DNA of 64,000 nucleotides from Marinomonas rhizomae (GCF_003315485.1 NZ_QNSE01000017.1:1-64000); one strand, 5' to 3'; shown: positions 48,425 to 58,266, counted from the first letter of the stretch. Program-made: numbers and translations. The notes: generated by a model not told the origin, from the sequence alone.

Positions 48425-49006
48425 ATGAACGATGACGATGAAGCGTCTTTATTTGCCCAAGAGGTTGCGGGCATTCAGCCTTTAGAAAAAAGCGAAGTGT
48501 ACCTTGGCAAGAAAGGCGAACCAGTCGACTTTCAAGCTCGTAAGCGCGCAGCCATCATGGCGAAGGAAGCGGATAATAATCATCTTTCCCATGATTACGT
48601 TGAGAAAGTCGAGCCAAATGATGTCTTGGAATACAAGCGACCAGGGGTGCAAGATGGCGTATTTAAGCGTTTACGCCAAGGCAAATATGGCATTGAATCG
48701 CGCTTAGATCTGCATCAAAGAACGGTGGCCCAAGCTCGAGAGCTGGTGTATCAGTTCGTTGAAGATTGCATGCGCAATGATATTCGCGTGGCTATTATTG
48801 TTCACGGTAAAGGGGATAGAACCCCAGATCCTGATAGCCAAGCTATGATTAAGAGCTACATTAATAAATGGCTACGGGACTTAGACAACGTCATGGCCTT
48901 CCACAGTGCGCAACGCTACCATGGCGGCTTGGGTGCGGTGTATGTATTGTTGAAAAAGACGGAAAAAGCACGCTTGGATGATTGGGAAAAGCATCAGAAG
49001 CGTTAA
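48425..49006 (+). CDS. smrA: Smr-domain protein SmrA (putative endonuclease)
   Basis: 193 residues aligning along their length with E. coli YdaL/SmrA: DEASLFAQEVAGIQPL, EYKRPGVQDGVFKRLRQGKYGIESRLDLHQRTVAQARELVYQF (in parts), IIVHGKGD, and HSAQRYHGGLGAVYVLLKKTEKARLDDWEKHQKR. The Smr motifs LDLHQRT, HGKG and HGGxGAxYV are all present. Smr domains cut nucleic acids; the related SmrB cuts mRNA at collided ribosomes. SmrA's target is less clear. It has its own upstream region (48183-48424), in which I see no strong promoter apart from a lone TATACT at 48353. Confidence 0.88.
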   Translation: MNDDDEASLFAQEVAGIQPLEKSEVYLGKKGEPVDFQARKRAAIMAKEADNNHLSHDYVEKVEPNDVLEYKRPGVQDGVFKRLRQGKYGIESRLDLHQRTVAQARELVYQFVEDCMRNDIRVAIIVHGKGDRTPDPDSQAMIKSYINKWLRDLDNVMAFHSAQRYHGGLGAVYVLLKKTEKARLDDWEKHQKR

Positions 49007-49067
49007 TAAGTTGTGACGTCTTAAATGAGAGTATTCACGTTATTTCGTGCAGTAAAAGCCATGTTTT

Positions 49068-49076
49068 TGCTATAAT
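49068..49076 (+). promoter_or_regulatory. Extended -10 promoter of the M16C protease gene
   Basis: TGCTATAAT, an extended -10 (TGn plus consensus TATAAT), then a GC-rich tract, 98 bases before the protease start. No good -35 is seen, which extended -10 promoters do not require. Confidence 0.5.
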
Positions 49077-49174
49077 CCCGCCACTTTGCTGTCTTGGACT
49101 TATGTTGTCTTGAATGTCGCCAAGCTGCCCCAAAACATTGTAATTATCGTATTCTAATTTTATCGAGGTAGAGA

Positions 49175-52096
49175 ATGGCAAATAGCACCGCACACCATCC
49201 TGCGTTTACGTTTCTTCGCAGTGAGTTTATTGATGCTCTGAATGTTACTGTTCAAGAGTTTGAGCACACAGTTACGGGCGCTAAGCATTTTCATATCGCG
49301 TCTGAGAATGACGAAAATGTCTTCCTAGTTGGTTTAAAAACGGTCCCAACGGACTCTTGTGGCGTCGCGCATATTCTTGAACACACGGTATTGTGTGGTT
49401 CGGAGCGTTTTCCTGTGCGTGACCCTTTCTTTATGATGATTCGCCGTTCGTTGAATACTTTTATGAACGCGTTTACCTCCTCTGATTGGACGGCTTACCC
49501 ATTTGCCAGTAAGAACAAGAAAGATTTCCATAACCTTTTAGGTGTGTATTTGGATGCGGTGTTCTTTTCTCGTTTAGATGAGTTGGATTTTTCCCAAGAA
49601 GGTCATCGCTTAGAGTTTGCCGAGCCAGATAATGCTGAGTCAGAATTGACGTTCAAAGGCGTTGTTTTCAATGAAATGAAAGGCGCGATGAGCTCAACCA
49701 CATCGGTATTGTGGCAAACGCTTACCAAGTATTTGTTCCCAAACAATACCTATCATTTCAACTCTGGTGGTGAGCCAGCGGATATCCCTGATTTGTCTTA
49801 CCAAGATCTCTTAGCGTTTTATCGCACTCATTACCATCCTTCTAATGCGGTCTTCATGACGTTTGGTGATATTCCAGCGGAAACACTACAGGCCGAGTTT
49901 GAAGACAAAGTGCTAAGTCGTTTTGAGCGATTGGAAGAACAAGTTAGTGTGCCGAATGCGAAGCGTTACTTCTCTCCGGTACGCGTTGAAGAAGGCTATG
50001 CTGCTGATGAAGTAAAAGAAGACGGCAGTCATGTTGTTGTCGGTTGGTTGCTGGGTGAAAGCACCGACTTAAATCAACAGTTCGAAGCGCAGCTGCTTTC
50101 TAGTGTTTTACTTGATAACAGCGCCTCGCCTTTACTGCGAGTATTAGAGAATAGCGACCTTGGTCGTGCGCCATCACCACTGTGTGGCCTTGAAGACAGT
50201 AATAAAGAAATGAGTTTCATGTGTGGTTTGGAAGGCGTGAAACGAGAAGATGCGCCTAAAGTTGAAGCCTTGGTTTTGTCTACGCTTGAAGACATTGTCG
50301 AAAAGGGCGTACCACAAGACATGGTTGACGCCATGTTACATCAATTAGAGTTGAGTCAACGTGAAGTTGGTGGTGGTAGCTATCCTTATGGTTTACAACT
50401 GATTTTAGCTGGCTTGTCGACGGCAGTTCATGCGGGCGATGTCATTGCTCAGCTTGATCTTGATCCTGTTATTAATGCGATGCGCGAGAAAGTTCAGGAT
50501 CAACAATATATTCCGAATTTGATCAAAAATTTGCTGCTAGCGAATGCGCATCGAGTAACGCTAACTCTAAGCCCTGATGATGCCCTTGAAGCGCGTCGAA
50601 ATCAGGCAGAAAAAGACCGCTTAAGTCAGATCAAAGCAGCGTTGTCCGATAGCGATAAGCAGCAAATTATTGCTCGCAGTGCAGCATTGAAAGCGCGCCA
50701 ATCACAAGTTGACGACATGAGTATTCTGCCGAAAGTAGGCTTAGAAGATGTACCTGCGCGTTTGCCTGAATACGAAAATGAAAAAGTAGCAGGTGATTTG
50801 CCGGTTACCTTTTACCCACAAGGTACAAATGGTTTGGTTTACCAGCAGTTGGTGATCGATTTACCTGAGCTGGATGAAGAAGAGACGGAATATTTGCCTT
50901 TGTTCTCTTCAATGATGACGGAGCTAGGCATTGGCGAAGAGGGTTACCTGGCTGTTCAGGAACGCCAAGCTCAAGTTTGTGGTGGCTTAGGTGCTTCTAA
51001 CTCTATTCGTGCAACAGTGGAAGACCGACAAGAGCTAAATGGCTACTTCATATTGTCATCTAAAGCCCTGGTGCCAAATGTTAAAGGCATGAGCGAATTA
51101 GTGAAAGATACTATGCTGAATGTGCGCTTCGACGAAGCGAGCCGAGTGAAAGAGCTGGTGGCCCAACGTCGTGCTCGTCGCGAACAATCGATTACCGGCC
51201 AAGGCCACTCATTAGCGATGGCGGCGGCTTCTAGTGCGATTTCTGGTTTGGCTGCGCAGCAAGAAAAATGGAGTGGCATGTCAGGCATTCGTGCTGCGAT
51301 TGCGCTGGATGATGCGATGAAAGCCGATAGTAAAACGGCGGAAAATGTTTTAGCTATTTTTAAACGTTTACATGAAAAATTATTGCAAGCGAACAAGCAG
51401 CTTCTATTAGTGGCTGAGCCTCAACATGAAGAAAATGTATTGCGTGAGGTTCAATCTGTTTTTGCTAATTTACCTGTTGGTACAGCGCAGACTAAGTTCT
51501 CGATAGCGCCTGTTGACTCTCAAGTAAATGTTGCTTGGTTGACATCGACTCAGGTGAATTTCTGTGGCAAGGCCTTTCGTACGGCATTTGGCGAGCATCC
51601 CGATGTTGCAGCATTGACTGTATTGGGCGGCTTTCTGCGTAATGGCTTCTTGCATCGTGTGATTCGTGAGCAGGGTGGAGCTTACGGTGGTGGCGCGACA
51701 TTTGATGGCAGTACTGGCTCGTTCCGCTTCTATTCTTATCGTGATCCTCGTTTGACAGAAACCCTGTCGGACTTTGATGCGTCGATTGAGTGGATGTTGA
51801 ATGAAACCCACTCTGAAGATGCACTTGAAGAAGCGATTTTAGGGGTGATTGGTTCGATGGATAAACCAAGTTCACCAGCTGGAGAAGCGCAAAGTGATTT
51901 CTATGTGCATCTGCATGGTCGTAGTTTGGCCTATAGAGAAGCTTTCCGCGCGAAGATTTTGTCGGTGACTCTTGAGCAGTTGAAAGAAGTCACTAAGACT
52001 TATTTAACGAAAGAAAATGAAAATGTCGCTGTGGTTACGTCCACATCCAAGCGCGCAGAGCTAGAAACGCTTGGGTTTGATATTCAGACCCTGTAA
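49175..52096 (+). CDS. M16C metalloprotease (insulinase/presequence-protease family)
   Basis: 973-residue zinc peptidase with the inverted motif HILEH at about 66-70 in CGVAHILEHTVLCGSERFPV, and the distal glutamate in GVVFNEMKGAM (about 170). Four homologous domains with a helical-hairpin linker in the middle (about 440-560) are typical of PreP-type M16C enzymes, which enclose and degrade short unfolded peptides. C-terminal REQGGAYGGGATFD carries the RxxGGAYG substrate-binding element. No signal peptide is seen, so a cytoplasmic peptide-scavenging role is likely. In mitochondria PreP clears targeting peptides; bacterial targets are not established. Confidence 0.92.
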   Translation: MANSTAHHPAFTFLRSEFIDALNVTVQEFEHTVTGAKHFHIASENDENVFLVGLKTVPTDSCGVAHILEHTVLCGSERFPVRDPFFMMIRRSLNTFMNAFTSSDWTAYPFASKNKKDFHNLLGVYLDAVFFSRLDELDFSQEGHRLEFAEPDNAESELTFKGVVFNEMKGAMSSTTSVLWQTLTKYLFPNNTYHFNSGGEPADIPDLSYQDLLAFYRTHYHPSNAVFMTFGDIPAETLQAEFEDKVLSRFERLEEQVSVPNAKRYFSPVRVEEGYAADEVKEDGSHVVVGWLLGESTDLNQQFEAQLLSSVLLDNSASPLLRVLENSDLGRAPSPLCGLEDSNKEMSFMCGLEGVKREDAPKVEALVLSTLEDIVEKGVPQDMVDAMLHQLELSQREVGGGSYPYGLQLILAGLSTAVHAGDVIAQLDLDPVINAMREKVQDQQYIPNLIKNLLLANAHRVTLTLSPDDALEARRNQAEKDRLSQIKAALSDSDKQQIIARSAALKARQSQVDDMSILPKVGLEDVPARLPEYENEKVAGDLPVTFYPQGTNGLVYQQLVIDLPELDEEETEYLPLFSSMMTELGIGEEGYLAVQERQAQVCGGLGASNSIRATVEDRQELNGYFILSSKALVPNVKGMSELVKDTMLNVRFDEASRVKELVAQRRARREQSITGQGHSLAMAAASSAISGLAAQQEKWSGMSGIRAAIALDDAMKADSKTAENVLAIFKRLHEKLLQANKQLLLVAEPQHEENVLREVQSVFANLPVGTAQTKFSIAPVDSQVNVAWLTSTQVNFCGKAFRTAFGEHPDVAALTVLGGFLRNGFLHRVIREQGGAYGGGATFDGSTGSFRFYSYRDPRLTETLSDFDASIEWMLNETHSEDALEEAILGVIGSMDKPSSPAGEAQSDFYVHLHGRSLAYREAFRAKILSVTLEQLKEVTKTYLTKENENVAVVTSTSKRAELETLGFDIQTL

Positions 52097-52186
52097 AAAT
52101 ATTGAGACCTTTGTAGGAAATGACGAATGCGTCATCGTGCAAGGGGCTCATTTAATAACAAAACAGTCTTACTGACGGAAAATTAA

Positions 52187-53293
52187 ATGGATCAGTTTCA
52201 CGATATACGCCCTTACAACGACGATGAGGTCGCCGAGGTGTTGAATAATTTGGTCGAAATGCCAGATTTTATTAATACAATTATTGGTTTTCGTTTTGCT
52301 CAATGGCCTAAGTTTTTAAAAGCGCCATTGGCTTTTTGTGTCAAGCTGGCGCTAAAGCGTCAAATTGGTAATATTTCGAATGTTCATGAATTCCAAATGC
52401 GTGTCGCTAGCTACATGGAGCGCATGATAAAAACCACGACAACGAATGTTGAATACCGAGGTATTGAAAAGCTAGAGAAAGGTGTTGGTTATTTATTCTT
52501 GTCTAATCACAGGGATATCGCCATGGACCCGGCTTTTGTCAACTACGGTTTGTATCTAGCGGGTTTTGATACTGTTCGTATTGCAATAGGAGATAACTTA
52601 CTGCGTCGCCCTTTTGTATCGGATCTCATGCGCCTTAATAAGAGTTTTATTGTGAAGCGCTCAGCGAATGGTATTCGAGAAATGATGGCGGCTTTTGGGC
52701 AGCTTTCTGCGTATATCACGGAATCATTAACAAAAGACCAAGCTAATATTTGGATCGCTCAAAAAGAGGGGCGTGCGAAAGATGGTTTGGATCAGACAGA
52801 TCCTGCGATTATAAAGATGTTTTTTATGAGTCAGAAGAAAGAAAAAAAACCTTTCTCTGAAGCCATGGCAAACTTGAAAGTTGTACCTGTCTCCATTGCT
52901 TATGAATATGATCCATGTGCTTTTGATAAGGCGCGTGAATTGCATCAAAAATCGACAACAGGTAATTATGAAAAGGCCGAATTTGAAGACATAGATAGTA
53001 TCAAAAATGGCATTGTCGGCCAAAAAGGTAAAGTTGTCGTCACTTTTGGTGATGTTATAAAAGACGGCTTTGAAACACCTGAAGAGTTTGTTGCCGAAGT
53101 GGATCGTCAGATCATTTCTAACTATGCGATTCAGTCTACCAATGAAGTTGCGCTGGCTTTACAGCAGGGCTTACCTTCAACGGATAGTGCATTCACAAGC
53201 TATCTTGAGCGTTGTCCTGAGAGTTTAAAAGAAACTGTGTTGGCAATGTATGCAAATCCATTGAAACAACAGCAAAAATATCTGAATAAATAG
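52187..53293 (+). CDS. Glycerol-acyltransferase-like protein (PlsC superfamily)
   Basis: 368 residues with acyltransferase motif I LSNHRDIAMDPAFVNYGL (NHxxxxD), a second-motif-like RRPFVSDLMRLNKSFIVKR, motif III-like IWIAQKEGRAKDG (EG) and a fourth-motif region VVPVSIAYEYDPC. It is longer than a typical PlsC. It lies 19 bases upstream of a second, canonical PlsC-type gene, so the two are probably cotranscribed and may act in phospholipid or lipid A acylation. The exact donor and acceptor are unknown. Confidence 0.82.
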   Translation: MDQFHDIRPYNDDEVAEVLNNLVEMPDFINTIIGFRFAQWPKFLKAPLAFCVKLALKRQIGNISNVHEFQMRVASYMERMIKTTTTNVEYRGIEKLEKGVGYLFLSNHRDIAMDPAFVNYGLYLAGFDTVRIAIGDNLLRRPFVSDLMRLNKSFIVKRSANGIREMMAAFGQLSAYITESLTKDQANIWIAQKEGRAKDGLDQTDPAIIKMFFMSQKKEKKPFSEAMANLKVVPVSIAYEYDPCAFDKARELHQKSTTGNYEKAEFEDIDSIKNGIVGQKGKVVVTFGDVIKDGFETPEEFVAEVDRQIISNYAIQSTNEVALALQQGLPSTDSAFTSYLERCPESLKETVLAMYANPLKQQQKYLNK

Positions 53294-53312
53294 TCATGGG
53301 AGTAAGCTGTCA

Positions 53313-54065
53313 ATGAGCACATGGGCATCATTAAGGTCTTGGGTTGGCTCAATAATATTCGCCATTTACTATACGGTATCAACCATTATATTTGGTATTC
53401 TTGCGCCTTTTGCAACGCTTTTGTTGCCAAAAAATTATCGACAGCCAGTATTGAACCTGCATAACAAGGGGTTATTATTTGTCTTTCGTATTTTTTGTGG
53501 CGTGAAAGTTGAAATCATTGGGTTAGAGCACATTAATAAAAATCGCCCTGTTGTGCTGGTGGCAAATCACCAAAGCGAGTGGGAAACTTATGTGCTGCAG
53601 GTGTTGATGGCACCGGTTTCAACGGTATTGAAGAAAGAACTGCTGTCAGTGCCTTTCTTTGGCTGGGGATTACGTATGGTACAGCCTATTGCCATTGACC
53701 GCTCTCAGCGGACTAACGCTCTGAAGCAAATTATCAGTCAGGGTAAAGAGCGTTTAGACGATGGCCGCTCAGTGCTGATTTTTCCTGAAGGCACACGAAT
53801 CGCGCCTAATGAAGAGCAAGCCTTCAATAAAGGGGCTGCAATGTTAGCAACGTCGGCGGGTGTTCCAATTCTACCGGTAGTGCATAACGCAGGTTATACT
53901 TGGCCAGGTAAAAAATGGCGTAAATATCCGGGCTCTATTCGTGTGGTTATTGGACCCATTATCGAGTCTGAAGGTAAAAAAACGTCGGCATTACATGAAG
54001 AGATGGATGTTTGGATGCGTGCTGAAATGGCGAAGCTTCCCAAAGGAAATGATTTTCTGTATTAG
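53313..54065 (+). CDS. plsC: 1-acyl-sn-glycerol-3-phosphate acyltransferase
   Basis: Adds the second acyl chain to lysophosphatidic acid to form phosphatidic acid at the inner membrane. 250 residues: two N-terminal membrane stretches (about 8-45), motif I VANHQSEWETYVLQ (HxxxxE, where PlsC usually has HxxxxD), motif II FGWGLRMVQPIAIDRS, motif III IFPEGTRIA and motif IV GVPILPVVHNAGYTW. The glutamate in motif I is seen in many PlsC homologues from Pseudomonas relatives, as I recall. It may be one of several PlsC paralogues in the genome. Confidence 0.88.
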   Translation: MSTWASLRSWVGSIIFAIYYTVSTIIFGILAPFATLLLPKNYRQPVLNLHNKGLLFVFRIFCGVKVEIIGLEHINKNRPVVLVANHQSEWETYVLQVLMAPVSTVLKKELLSVPFFGWGLRMVQPIAIDRSQRTNALKQIISQGKERLDDGRSVLIFPEGTRIAPNEEQAFNKGAAMLATSAGVPILPVVHNAGYTWPGKKWRKYPGSIRVVIGPIIESEGKKTSALHEEMDVWMRAEMAKLPKGNDFLY

Positions 54066-54093
54066 CCAAGCCGAAAGCTAAACTAAATACCAT

Positions 54094-54125
54094 AAAAAAG
54101 CCGCATCCATTGATGCGGCTTTTTT
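54094..54125. terminator. Bidirectional terminator, plsC / fabB
   Basis: AAAAAAGCCGCATC pairs exactly with GATGCGGCTTTTTT over a 4-base loop between convergent genes. Confidence 0.92.
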
Positions 54126-54142
54126 GTTTCTTAGTGTCTTAT

Positions 54143-55357
54143 CTATGCAGAGTACTTTTTGAATACTAGGCTGGCGTTAGTGCCGCCAAATCCAAAGCTG
54201 TTAGACATAATCAAATTCAAGTCTGCATTATCTTTGCGAGTTGTTACAACAGGGATATTGCCTGCTGCTTCATCAAGCTCGTCAACGTTTGCAGATGCAG
54301 TGATGAAATTATTTTCCATCATTAGCAAGCAGTAGATTGCTTCATGAACGCCTGCGGCACCTAGAGAGTGACCAGACAAAGATTTAGTCGAACTAATCAG
54401 TGGAATTTTATCACCGAAAGTTTCATTAACTGCTTGTAGCTCTTTCATGTCGCCAGCAGGAGTACTTGTGCCATGAGTGTTAATGTAATCAATGTCGCCA
54501 TCAATTGTGCTCATTGCCATCTGCATACAACGTACTGCGCCTTCGCCAGAAGGAGCAACCATGTCATAACCATCAGACGTAGCACCGTAACCCACTAATT
54601 CAGCGTAGATTTTAGCACCGCGAGCTTTAGCATGTTCTAGTTCTTCAATAACTAGCATGCCGCCACCGCCAGCAATAACGAAACCGTCACGATTTGCATC
54701 GTAAGCGCGTGATGCCTTTTCAGGTGTGTCGTTGTACTTTGAAGATAGGGCGCCCATGGCATCAAACATACAAGTTTGAGTCCAGCTTTCTTCTTCACCG
54801 CCACCAGCAAACACGATATCTTGCTTGCCTAGTTGGATAAGCTCCATGGCATTACCGATACAGTGAGCACTAGTAGAGCAAGCTGAAGTGATTGAGTAGT
54901 TAACGCCTTTGATTTTGAACGGTGTAGCCAAACAAGCAGATACAGTACTGCCCATAGTTTGAGTGACTCGATATGGTCCAACGCGTTTAACGCCTTTTTC
55001 ACGCAGTGTATCGGCTGAATCAACGAGGTTTTTAGCGGATGCGCCACCAGAACCTGCAACCAAGCCTGTGCGAATATTGGATACTTGGTCTTCTGTTAAA
55101 CCGGCATCTAAAATAGCTTGTTGCATAGAAACGTAAGCATAAGTTGCAGCATCACCCATGAAACGACGAACTTTGCGGTCAATGCCGTCTGCATCTAAAT
55201 CAATACGACCACAAACGTGACTACGGAAGCCATGCTCTTTGTAATCTTCGGCGAAACGAATGCCGGATTGGCCCTCGCGTAAGGAGTTTAGAACGCTCTC
55301 TTTGTCATTGCCAAGGCAGCTGACAATGCCAAGACCTGTTACTACTACACGACGCAT
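54143..55357 (-). CDS. fabB: Beta-ketoacyl-ACP synthase I
   Basis: Elongates acyl-ACP, and is essential for elongating the cis-3-decenoyl product of FabA in unsaturated fatty acid synthesis. 404 residues. Catalytic triad visible: cysteine near 160 in [15 protein letters not shown], histidine in [12 protein letters not shown] and histidine in [30 protein letters not shown] closes the fold. It lies 26 bases downstream of fabA on the same strand, an operon as in Pseudomonas. Confidence 0.97.
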   Translation of the reverse strand: MRRVVVTGLGIVSCLGNDKESVLNSLREGQSGIRFAEDYKEHGFRSHVCGRIDLDADGIDRKVRRFMGDAATYAYVSMQQAILDAGLTEDQVSNIRTGLVAGSGGASAKNLVDSADTLREKGVKRVGPYRVTQTMGSTVSACLATPFKIKGVNYSITSACSTSAHCIGNAMELIQLGKQDIVFAGGGEEESWTQTCMFDAMGALSSKYNDTPEKASRAYDANRDGFVIAGGGGMLVIEELEHAKARGAKIYAELVGYGATSDGYDMVAPSGEGAVRCMQMAMSTIDGDIDYINTHGTSTPAGDMKELQAVNETFGDKIPLISSTKSLSGHSLGAAGVHEAIYCLLMMENNFITASANVDELDEAAGNIPVVTTRKDNADLNLIMSNSFGFGGTNASLVFKKYSA

Positions 55358-55383
55358 AAATGTGCCTCTTTCATTCTTAATCT

Positions 55384-55899
55384 TTAGAAGTTATCAGTTG
55401 AAGTGAATAAGCCTACACGCAAATCTTTTGCTGTGTAAATTTCACGTCCATCAACTTTAACACTTCCGTCTGCAATCCCCATCACTAACTTACGCTCGAT
55501 TACGCGTTTAAGATTGATGTGAAAGGTAACTTTTTTTGCTGTAGGGAGAATTTGACCAGTGAATTTTACTTCGCCAGAACCCAGAGCGCGACCGCGACCT
55601 TTATTCCCTTTCCAGCCTAGAAAAAATCCTACTAGCTGCCACATCGCGTCCAAGCCAAGACAGCCAGGCATAACTGGGTCTCCAGGAAAGTGACACGCAA
55701 AAAACCATAGGTCAGGATTAATGTCTAGCTCAGCAATAATTTCGCCTTTGCCGTGTTCCCCGCCTTCAGTCGAGATGTGAGTAATGCGATCCATCATTAG
55801 CATATTGCCGACAGGAAGTTGGGCATTGCCTGCACCAAACATTTCACCGTGGCCGCATTTTAATAGTTCGTCTTTTTCAAAAGATGAAGCTGTAGTCAT
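55384..55899 (-). CDS. fabA: 3-hydroxydecanoyl-ACP dehydratase/isomerase
   Basis: Introduces the double bond into the growing fatty acid by dehydration and trans-2 to cis-3 isomerisation. 171 residues from ATG 55899 ([21 protein letters not shown]) with AGGAC upstream; a frame open to 56046 is rejected. Hot-dog fold with the catalytic histidine (about 70) and aspartate (about 84) in [23 protein letters not shown]. First gene of fabA-fabB. Confidence 0.97.
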   Translation of the reverse strand: MTTASSFEKDELLKCGHGEMFGAGNAQLPVGNMLMMDRITHISTEGGEHGKGEIIAELDINPDLWFFACHFPGDPVMPGCLGLDAMWQLVGFFLGWKGNKGRGRALGSGEVKFTGQILPTAKKVTFHINLKRVIERKLVMGIADGSVKVDGREIYTAKDLRVGLFTSTDNF

Positions 55900-56200
55900 T
55901 ATAGTCCTATATCCACATCCAGCCGATGACTCAAAATAGTCAGGCGGATTGTCGTGGTCCAGTTTGCAGTAGAAAATCCAACTGATTATATCGGTTTGAA
56001 ACCTTAATATGAATGTTTGAACGGAAAAAAACCGTATTACCTGCATGAAAAGTGATCATTTTTACGTTGTTGTTAATGTTTTTGGGGGTCGAAGACTAGG
56101 AAAGGTGTGTTTTAAAGTGATTTTAATTAGCAGGCGTCGTTATTTTTTTCTGTTAAAGTGTTTGTTTTCATGATTTTTTTGTCGTTCCGAGAGCCTTTAT
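55900..56200. other. Divergent intergenic region, fabA / hydrolase
   Basis: About 300 bases without a gene. The fabA side holds a good promoter (55985-56013) with a palindrome inside its spacer, and a second small inverted repeat (acgg/ccgt, 56021-56035) upstream. The side nearer the hydrolase is T-rich and shows no promoter I trust. Confidence 0.5.
55985..56013 (-). promoter_or_regulatory. fabAB promoter with internal operator-like palindrome
   Basis: On the minus strand: TTCATA (56008-56013), a 17-base spacer, and consensus TATAAT (55985-55990). The spacer holds the perfect 11-base palindrome GGTTTGAAACC (55993-56003), placed where a repressor would block polymerase. Fatty-acid regulators (FabR, DesT or FadR type) act on fabA in relatives, but this sequence does not clearly match a consensus I know. 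Confidence 0.6.
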
Positions 56201-57100
56201 ATGTCTTCAGAAAGAAATGTAAAACTAACTCCTTGGCAATACCAAGTAGATGGCGGTCATATACAGGGCTACCTAAGTCCATTAAGAAGCGGTCGGCCAA
56301 CGATACACTTTCTTCATGGTAATGGCTTTGCGGTAAAGACGTATTTGTGCTTTTTAGAAAAGCTCGAAGGCTTTAATTTAATTATGCAAGATGCAGCCGG
56401 CCATGGAGAGTCAACAGCAGGAAAGCAGTTTGTTGGGTGGAATAATACGGCTTCTCGTTTTAGAGAGTCGTTGAGCTCTCAGCGAGCTGTGCTGCCAGAG
56501 AATGAATTAATTGGTGTTGGACACAGTTTTGGTGGTTGCATGACTGCGTTAATGAGCGAGCAAGCCCCATTGCTTTTTGATCGACTGGTGTTGTTAGACC
56601 CTGCGCTTTTTCCTCCACGTTTAATCTGGATGATGCGTGGTGTAAAGCTGGCGGGCTTAAAAAGCCAAATTCCTTTGGCGCGACAGGCTCGTCGTCGGCG
56701 TACTCAATGGGAAAGTTTTGCTCAAGTGAAAAGTAGTTTTTTTGAAAGGGGGACGTTTAAAGGTTGGGAACCTGCTTGTTTGAAAGACTATATCGAATTC
56801 TCTATTAAGCATGATGAAAAAGGACATTACCAATTAGGGTGCCCACCCTGGATGGAGGCTGCGATCTTTTCTAGCTATCCCAAGAAGCTTTGGAGAGCAA
56901 TTACAAAGATATCTGTGCCTACTTACATTATTCAAGGTAAAGATACTTTTGATTATTTCAAAGAGGCCTATCAATTGGCTGCAAAACTGAATCCGAACAT
57001 TCAAGTGATTGAAGTCGACGGCGGTCATTGTTTTATGCAGCAGCATTCAACTATGGCAGCTCAAGCTGTCATGGATGCGTTGAAAAAAACGAAAGACTAG
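56201..57100 (+). CDS. Alpha/beta hydrolase
   Basis: 299-residue serine hydrolase without a signal peptide. HFLHGNGFAVKTYLCFLE (HG oxyanion loop), IMQDAAGHGES, nucleophile elbow LIGVGHSFGGCMTAL (GHSFGG, serine near 108), YIIQGKDTFDYF (possible acidic residue) and EVDGGHCFMQQHS (catalytic histidine). Divergent from fabAB; its location gives no firm clue to its substrate, though related proteins in Pseudomonas are annotated only as hydrolases. Confidence 0.82.
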   Translation: MSSERNVKLTPWQYQVDGGHIQGYLSPLRSGRPTIHFLHGNGFAVKTYLCFLEKLEGFNLIMQDAAGHGESTAGKQFVGWNNTASRFRESLSSQRAVLPENELIGVGHSFGGCMTALMSEQAPLLFDRLVLLDPALFPPRLIWMMRGVKLAGLKSQIPLARQARRRRTQWESFAQVKSSFFERGTFKGWEPACLKDYIEFSIKHDEKGHYQLGCPPWMEAAIFSSYPKKLWRAITKISVPTYIIQGKDTFDYFKEAYQLAAKLNPNIQVIEVDGGHCFMQQHSTMAAQAVMDALKKTKD

Positions 57101-57110
57101 AATGAGTATT

Positions 57111-57154
57111 AATAAAAACGCCAAACATGACTTGCCATGTTTGGCGTTTTTATT
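57111..57154. terminator. Bidirectional terminator, hydrolase / ispB
   Basis: A 19-bp perfect stem from AATAAAAACGCCAAACATG and its complement, with a 6-base loop, between convergent genes. Confidence 0.93.
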
Positions 57155-57169
57155 GTGTTGTTGATGCAG

Positions 57170-58150
57170 CTAATTACGACGCTTTACTGAAGCGTTGGCG
57201 AGCGCAATTAATGCTGCTTTATAGTCTGACTCGGGCAATGGTGTAATGGCTTTTATTGCGAGGTCCGCTTGTTCTTGTGCTTTTTGTTGCGTGTATTCAA
57301 TGGCTCCGCAACTTTGTACGTCATTTATAATTGTCTCTAATTGCTCAAGACCACCGGTTAAAATTGCTTGTCTTACTCGTTCTACTGCCGCTGAAGAGCC
57401 ATGTTTCATGGTGAAAATGAGCGGTAGGGTTGGTTTGCCTTCAGCTAGATCGTCGCCGACACTTTTTCCCATTTCTTCAGCGGTGCTGGTGTAATCCATT
57501 ACGTCATCAATTAGCTGGAAAGCTGTTCCGACATACATGCCAAAATCACTTAAAGCTGTTTGATACTCAGTACTGGCTCCGGAGATGACGGCGCCACAAA
57601 GTGCCGCGCCTTCAAACAGCTTTGCAGTTTTGTATTGGATAACTTTTAAATAGCTTTCTTCGGTTGTATCCGGGTCGCCGCAATTAATAAGTTGCTGAAC
57701 CTCACCTTCGGCAATAATGTTAGTTGTTTTGGCTAAAATACTCATGCATTGCATGCTGCCAACATCCACCATTATTTGAAAGGCGCGAGAATAAAGAAAA
57801 TCGCCGACCAAAACACTCGGTGCATTTCCCCATTCCTCGTTGGCTGTCTTTTTTCCTCGACGCATATCGGATTCATCTACAACATCATCATGCAGTAAAG
57901 TTGATGTATGGATAAATTCTATGATGGTCGCCATTTGGATGGCTTGATCTAGTTTAGTTTGGTCTAGTTCTGCGCTGGCTCTTGCCGCCAATAAAACCAA
58001 CAGCGGTCGCAATCGTTTCCCGCCATTACTAATAATGTAGTAGCCGATTTGCTCGATTAGAGGGATGTCACTACTAAGTTGTGACACAATATAGTCATTC
58101 ACTTGGCCAAATTCATTGGCCACAACATCGTGTATCTGTATAGGTTGCAT
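57170..58150 (-). CDS. ispB: Polyprenyl (probably octaprenyl) diphosphate synthase
   Basis: Builds the ubiquinone/menaquinone side chain from FPP and IPP. 326 residues from ATG 58150 (MQPIQIHDVVANEFGQVN); an upstream frame to 58189 adds unlike residues. First Asp-rich motif STLLHDDVVDESDMRRG, GGKRLRPLLVLLAARA for IPP binding, GDFLYSRAFQIM, second Asp-rich motif GTAFQLIDDVMDYTS, and GDDLAEGKPTLPLI. Residues near the first motif resemble E. coli IspB, so a C40 product is likely, but chain length (Q8 or Q9) cannot be set by eye. Divergent from rplU. Confidence 0.95.
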   Translation of the reverse strand: MQPIQIHDVVANEFGQVNDYIVSQLSSDIPLIEQIGYYIISNGGKRLRPLLVLLAARASAELDQTKLDQAIQMATIIEFIHTSTLLHDDVVDESDMRRGKKTANEEWGNAPSVLVGDFLYSRAFQIMVDVGSMQCMSILAKTTNIIAEGEVQQLINCGDPDTTEESYLKVIQYKTAKLFEGAALCGAVISGASTEYQTALSDFGMYVGTAFQLIDDVMDYTSTAEEMGKSVGDDLAEGKPTLPLIFTMKHGSSAAVERVRQAILTGGLEQLETIINDVQSCGAIEYTQQKAQEQADLAIKAITPLPESDYKAALIALANASVKRRN

Positions 58151-58266
58151 GCAATTTCCGAAGCTAAATAGTCCCAAGCTGATCAGCAAGTGTGCCTCAT
58201 GCTAGGTAAGGCTTGTGTCAGGGTCAACCCAAAAATCGAAAAATGTATAAAGACGTTGCATTTTGC

